19,785 nucleotides of DNA. Source: Propionivibrio sp. Lineage in GTDB: Bacteria > Pseudomonadota > Gammaproteobacteria > Burkholderiales > Rhodocyclaceae. Numbering within the stretch: the stretch's first letter is position 1; the number at the start of each line of letters is the position of its first letter. Position numbers and translations under genes: made by a program. The notes below the pieces were generated by a model that did no database searches, was not told the DNA's origin, and worked only from the letters and a program-made list of their open reading frames with translations. The DNA lies in NCBI GenBank assembly GCA_017990155.1, contig JAGNOM010000005.1, forward strand, positions 1 through 19,785, in the 5' to 3' direction. Below are positions 16,169 through 19,785 of this stretch, one piece after another.

Positions 16169-16213
16169 TCTTTCATCGAAACAGGTCTGCAATGCCCGCC
16201 AGAGGAACCCGAA

Positions 16214-17905
16214 ATGATGTTGAAAGATCCTGCCAGCAAGTACACCGCCTTCCCGCCGGTCAAGCTCGTCGATCGCCAATGGCCGAACAAGTCCATCACG
16301 GCCGCCCCGGTCTGGATGAGCACCGATCTGCGCGACGGGAATCAAGCCTTGTTCGAGCCGATGAACATCGAACGCAAGATGCGCATGTTCAAGCGGCTGT
16401 GCGCCATCGGCTTCAAGGAAATCGAGGTCGCCTTCCCGTCGGCGTCGCAGACCGACTTCGACTTCGTACGCAAGCTGATCGACGAGAAGCACATTCCCGA
16501 GGACGTCACCATCGAAGTGCTCGCCCCGGCACGCGAAGCGCTCATTCGCCGTACTTTCGAGGCCCTCAAGGGCGCGCGTCGCGCCATCGTGCATATCTAT
16601 AACGCCACGTCCAAGCCCTTCCGTGACATCGTCTTTGGCATGAGCAAGCCGGAAGTGCTTGCCCTCGCCGTCTCCGCCGTCACGCTGGTCAAGCAGATCA
16701 GCCAGGAGTATCCGGGTACCGAGTGGGTACTCGAGTACAGCCCGGAAACCTTCACCGCGACCGAACTCGACTTCGCGCTCGAAGTCTGCAATGCCGTCAC
16801 CGAAGCCTGGGGCGCGACGCCAGACAACAAGATCATTCTCAATCTGCCGACCACGGTCGAATTGGCCACGCCCAACGTCTACGCGGACCAGATCGAGTGG
16901 ATGCACCGCCACCTCGCGCGCCGCGACAGCATCCTCATCAGCTTGCACCCGCACAACGATCGCGGCACGGCCGTTGCCGCCGCCGAACTCGGCATGATGG
17001 CCGGCGCCGACCGCGTTGAAGGTTGCCTCTTTTCCAATGGCGAGCGGACCGGCAACGTCGACCTCGTCACCTTGGCGCTCAACCTCTATACGCAGGGCGT
17101 GTCGCCCAAGCTCGACTTCTCCGACATCAACGCCGTCGCGCGCGACTTCGAATACTGTACCCAGTTGCCCATTCACCCACGCCACCCCTATGTCGGTGAC
17201 CTGGTTTTCACGGCCTTCTCTGGCTCCCATCAGGATGCCATCAAGAAAGGATTCTCGGCACAAAATGCCGAGTCGCCGTGGAACCTTCCCTATCTCCCGA
17301 TCGACCCGGCCGACCTCGGCCGCAGCTACGATTCGGTGATTCGCATCAACAGCCAGTCGGGCAAGGGCGGTATCGCCTACCTGCTCGAATCCGAGTACGG
17401 CGTGGTCATGCCGCGCCGCTTGCAGGTCGAGTTTTCCGGAGAAGTCCAGCGCTACACCGATCAGCACGGCGGCGAGATGGATGCCGGCGACATCTGGAAG
17501 CTCTTTTCCGCGACCTATCTCGAATCGGGCTCGCCGCTCGATTATGTCGAGCATCACCTGTTCGAGGACGGCAAGGCGCAGGGAATCCGGCTCACGGTTC
17601 AGCGCAACGGCGAAACGCACGTGCTGACCGGCGAAGGCAACGGACCGATCGACGCGGCCGTTCATGCCTTGCGCCAGTTGGGAATCAGCCTTCAGGTCCG
17701 CAGCTATGAGGAACGCTCGATGGGCAGCAGCGGCGAAGGCGGCAACGCTCGTGCGTGCGCCTTCATGGAAGTCACGCAAGCCGGCAGCGAGCGCGAATGC
17801 TACGGCGTCGGCATGGATGCCAACATCGTCACGGCGTCGATCCGCGCACTGGTCAGCGGGGCCAACCGCGTCAATGGAAACGGCAAGAAGGCCAGCGCCG
17901 GCTGA
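16214..17905 (+). CDS. leuA: 2-Isopropylmalate synthase (long, fungal-type LeuA)
   Basis: First committed enzyme of leucine biosynthesis, condensing acetyl-CoA with 2-ketoisovalerate. The 563-residue length and the opening YTAFPPVKLVDRQWPNK (10-26) mark the long LeuA subfamily shared by fungi, actinobacteria and some proteobacteria. The catalytic TIM barrel shows STDLRDGNQAL (36-46) with a metal-binding Asp, HPHNDRGTA (245-253) with the metal-binding histidines, and SNGERTGNVDL (274-284). The C-terminal part from about 430 is the regulatory LeuA domain that binds leucine for feedback inhibition. GAGG (16202-16205) precedes the ATG; a second in-frame ATG follows at once and could also be used. 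leuB, leuC and leuD are not in the window. A hairpin follows the gene. The divergent Lrp-type gene is a plausible regulator. Confidence 0.96.
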   Translation: MMLKDPASKYTAFPPVKLVDRQWPNKSITAAPVWMSTDLRDGNQALFEPMNIERKMRMFKRLCAIGFKEIEVAFPSASQTDFDFVRKLIDEKHIPEDVTIEVLAPAREALIRRTFEALKGARRAIVHIYNATSKPFRDIVFGMSKPEVLALAVSAVTLVKQISQEYPGTEWVLEYSPETFTATELDFALEVCNAVTEAWGATPDNKIILNLPTTVELATPNVYADQIEWMHRHLARRDSILISLHPHNDRGTAVAAAELGMMAGADRVEGCLFSNGERTGNVDLVTLALNLYTQGVSPKLDFSDINAVARDFEYCTQLPIHPRHPYVGDLVFTAFSGSHQDAIKKGFSAQNAESPWNLPYLPIDPADLGRSYDSVIRINSQSGKGGIAYLLESEYGVVMPRRLQVEFSGEVQRYTDQHGGEMDAGDIWKLFSATYLESGSPLDYVEHHLFEDGKAQGIRLTVQRNGETHVLTGEGNGPIDAAVHALRQLGISLQVRSYEERSMGSSGEGGNARACAFMEVTQAGSERECYGVGMDANIVTASIRALVSGANRVNGNGKKASAG

Positions 17906-17917
17906 GCCAAGTCGGAC

Positions 17918-17951
17918 GGGGCCGGTTTCCCGTGCATGTTAAACTGGCCCC
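17918..17951 (+). terminator. Probable leuA terminator hairpin
   Basis: GGGGCCGGTTT (17918-17928) pairs with AAACTGGCCCC (17941-17951) as an 11-pair stem containing one G-U pair, with a 12-base loop. It is followed by TCTTC, a weak U-tract. It starts 12 bases after the leuA stop and ends 30 bases before ribE. The structure is clear; termination efficiency is uncertain, so some readthrough into ribE is possible. Confidence 0.55.
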
Positions 17952-17981
17952 TCTTCAAACCACTCGACGCACGCGCCCATC

Positions 17982-18599
17982 ATGTTTTCAGGAATCATCG
18001 CCTCCGTTGGCCACATCACAGATCTGACGCCGCGCAACGACGGCACCCCGACCGTGCGACTGACGGTTGAAGCCGGCGCTCTCGGCCTCGACGACGTCGA
18101 ACTCGGCGACTCGATCGCCTGCAACGGCGTCTGCCTGACGGTCGTAGAACGCTCAAGCAACAGTTTCTGCGTCGATGTCTCGCCGGAAACCTTGTCCTGC
18201 ACGATCGGGCTGAATGCGCCCGGTCCGATCAATCTGGAAAAAGCGTTGCGCCTTGCGGATCGCCTTGGCGGACATCTGGTGTCGGGGCATGTCGATGGCG
18301 TCGGTACAGTGATTCGCTTCGACCCGGTCGGCGACAACCGCCTGCTCGAAATCAGCGCTCCCGAAGAACTGGCAAAGTACATCGCACGCAAGGGATCGAT
18401 CACGGTTAACGGCGTCAGCCTGACGACCAACGCGGTCGAAGGCAGCCGTTTCACGATCAACCTGATCCCGCACACGCTGGCACAGACCACGCTGGGCGGG
18501 ATTGTCGTTGGCGGCCGCGTCAATCTGGAGATCGACCTCATCGCCCGCTACGTCGAGCGCATGCTGAATCCGGAAGCCGACTCGCTACCCAATCACTGA
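17982..18599 (+). CDS. ribE: Riboflavin synthase, alpha subunit
   Basis: This enzyme dismutates two molecules of 6,7-dimethyl-8-ribityllumazine to riboflavin. The 205-residue protein has the family's two tandem lumazine-binding barrels. The first (about 1-97) contains MFSGII at the N-terminus (usually MFTGII), IACNGVCLTV (45-54) and FCVDVSPETL (62-71). The second (about 98-195) contains SGHVDGVG (101-108), NGVSLTTN (143-150) and NLIPHTL (160-166). The length is normal. The ATG has no evident Shine-Dalgarno, although the MFSGII start leaves little doubt. No FMN riboswitch is seen in the 76 bases before it, and no other rib genes are adjacent. It lies downstream of leuA behind a probable terminator. 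Confidence 0.95.
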   Translation: MFSGIIASVGHITDLTPRNDGTPTVRLTVEAGALGLDDVELGDSIACNGVCLTVVERSSNSFCVDVSPETLSCTIGLNAPGPINLEKALRLADRLGGHLVSGHVDGVGTVIRFDPVGDNRLLEISAPEELAKYIARKGSITVNGVSLTTNAVEGSRFTINLIPHTLAQTTLGGIVVGGRVNLEIDLIARYVERMLNPEADSLPNH

Positions 18600-18752
18600 A
18601 ACACGTACGGTCGATCGGTCGCGCAAGAGCGCGCACTTCTTCGCGGCGCTGCGTTTTGCCCCCCAAAGGTAACCGCCGGCTCGACCGGATCTGCGGCGCT
18701 GCGCACGATCGCCAGTGCTAGACTTCAAGAAACCAAGCCATATCCCAACGCC
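18600..18752. other. Intergenic region without recognised gene
   Basis: This 153-base gap holds a small hairpin (CGCGC-AAGA-GCGCG around 18620-18633) without a T-run. It also has an 11-base direct repeat GCGGCGCTGCG at 18643-18653 and 18693-18703, exactly 50 bases apart. I see no convincing promoter, terminator or LacI-type palindromic operator. Confidence 0.4.
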
Positions 18753-19785
18753 ATGAGCACACCGACGACCACGATTGCTGAGATTGCCCGCCACGCAGGC
18801 GTAGGGACGGCGACGGTGGACCGGGTGCTCAACGGTCGGCCGGGGGTCAATGCCGAGACCGTGCAGAAAGTCATGCAGGCCATCTCGGCCCTGGGCGAAC
18901 CCGTCGTCCAGCGTGGACGACCGCGTTTGCGCGACAACTTCCGCTTCGCCTACGTGCTGCCCGCCGGCGCTTCACAGTTCTACGATCAGGTCGAACGGCA
19001 GATCGCGCTCATCGCCGGCGACTTTCGCCACAAGCACACGACCGAAGTCACCTACCGCTTCAATGCCGACGACCCCGCTGAATTCGCCGCCAGCCTGGCG
19101 CAGGTCAGCGACTGCGACGGCATCGTCCTGCTCGCGCCCGACCTGCCGGCGATCAAGCTGGCGATCAACGAACAGGTGCGTAACGGCGTGCATGTCGTGA
19201 CGCTCTTCTCCGACGTCGCCGGCTCGATGCGCGAGGTCTTCGTCGGGGCCGACAACCGGGCGGCGGGACGCACTGCCGGTTTGTTGCTGGCACGCATGGC
19301 GCACCATGCCCACGACACCCTGCTCCTGCTCTCGCAGGCGACGCGCATGTCGGCCGAGATCGAACGGCGCATCGGCTTCACGCAGGTGGTCGAAGAACGC
19401 TTCAGCCATCTGCAGGTGCAGCGCGCACCCGACCTGCCGGCGGCCGACGAAGGCGTCTACCAGAGCCTGCGCAGTTTCCTGCACAACGAGATCGATCCGG
19501 GACGACTGGCCGGCATCTACAGCGTCGGGACCGGTACGGCCGGCATCGTTCGCGTGCTCGACGAACTCGGGCTGGAGCATCTGCCGGGATTGGTCGCCCA
19601 CGACTTCACCGAGCTGCACCAGTCGCTGCTGATCAGCGGCGAGCTGTCCTACGTGCTGCATCAGGACATCTACTACTGCGTGCTGACCGCGGCCCGTGTC
19701 CTGCGCGGTCTGTGCGAGAACGTCCGCGGTGCCCTCAGCGTCGTCCAGCCGCGCGTCGAAATCCTCACCGCTGAAAATCTGCACT
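18753..19785 (+). CDS. LacI-family transcriptional regulator (3' end cut by window)
   Basis: A DNA-binding regulator with an N-terminal LacI helix-turn-helix (7-29, TIAEIARHAGVGTATVDRVL then NGR) and a periplasmic-binding-protein-like sensor domain from about 65 onward. The segments DGIVLLAPD, VGADNRAAGRTAGLLLAR and GIYSVGTGTAGIVRVL fit the sugar-binding fold. 344 codons are present and the frame is still open at the last base. Since LacI proteins are usually 330-360 residues, little is missing. The ATG has no obvious Shine-Dalgarno, but the position of the HTH fixes the start closely. The hinge lacks the usual YxPN-type segment and instead has GEPVVQRGRPR, as in the Rhizobium-like group with periplasmic-type sensors. 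The effector and targets are unknown; they probably lie beyond the window. Confidence 0.9.
   Translation, partial: MSTPTTTIAEIARHAGVGTATVDRVLNGRPGVNAETVQKVMQAISALGEPVVQRGRPRLRDNFRFAYVLPAGASQFYDQVERQIALIAGDFRHKHTTEVTYRFNADDPAEFAASLAQVSDCDGIVLLAPDLPAIKLAINEQVRNGVHVVTLFSDVAGSMREVFVGADNRAAGRTAGLLLARMAHHAHDTLLLLSQATRMSAEIERRIGFTQVVEERFSHLQVQRAPDLPAADEGVYQSLRSFLHNEIDPGRLAGIYSVGTGTAGIVRVLDELGLEHLPGLVAHDFTELHQSLLISGELSYVLHQDIYYCVLTAARVLRGLCENVRGALSVVQPRVEILTAENLH

Noticed and set aside
16103..17779. A 558-codon open frame on the - strand opposite leuA.
   Set aside because: It mirrors leuA over nearly its whole length, has no recognisable domain and has low-complexity Asp/Arg/Gly composition. Such antisense frames are expected in GC-rich coding DNA with strong third-position bias.
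17906..17981. FMN riboswitch before ribE.
   Set aside because: The gap is only 76 bases, too short for an FMN aptamer, and lacks its conserved blocks. The visible hairpin fits a leuA terminator.
18643..18703. The GCGGCGCTGCG repeat, considered as a LacI operator or transposon end.
   Set aside because: It is a direct repeat and not a palindrome, is short and GC-rich, and no transposase or target duplication is nearby.

Overview
The window is a dense, GC-rich bacterial chromosome segment with no mobile elements, tRNAs, rRNAs or CRISPR. Gene content points to a betaproteobacterium, most likely Rhodocyclales-like. The markers are metX-metW-ampG, proteobacterial-type gshA with gshB, an incomplete regulatory PTS (EIIA-Man, HPr, EI without a sugar permease), a ElaB/YqjD-YqjE-YqjK envelope cassette and a fungal-type leuA. 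The taxon is inferred from gene content only.

Layout. (1) 54-2344, + strand: exodeoxyribonuclease III, then four small membrane-associated genes (DUF883/YqjD-like, YqjE-like, YqjK-like and an unnamed protein with a LETM1-like hydrophobic motif). (2) 2346-6243, - strand: a promoter, a SAM-II riboswitch and an intrinsic terminator precede metX, metW, ampG and a SMUG1-type uracil-DNA glycosylase, whose coding regions overlap by 4, 4 and 8 bases. (3) 6271-13438, - strand: a solitary N6-adenine DNA methyltransferase, gshA, gshB, a lipoprotein ApbE, EIIA-Man, ptsH and ptsI. (4) 13638-15512, + strand: a dCache chemoreceptor carrying the amino-acid-binding signature. (5) A convergent terminator, then an Lrp/AsnC regulator (- strand) divergent from leuA (+ strand) across an AT-rich control region. 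(6) ribE (+ strand), then a LacI-family regulator cut by the window end.

How the genes connect. Region 2 makes acyl-homoserine for methionine and is apparently shut off by S-adenosylmethionine. Because of the gene overlaps, that switch may also govern the muropeptide permease and the DNA glycosylase. Region 3 joins glutathione synthesis, flavinylation and a PEP-dependent phosphorelay that probably regulates rather than imports sugars. Region 5 suggests leucine biosynthesis under control of a divergently encoded Lrp-type regulator.

Most genes belong to well-known families. The least ordinary items are the complete promoter/SAM-II/terminator unit ahead of metX, the non-methionine genes behind it, the solitary methyltransferase, the unnamed fourth gene of the membrane cassette, and the phased repeats between lrp and leuA. 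No wholly new system is evident.
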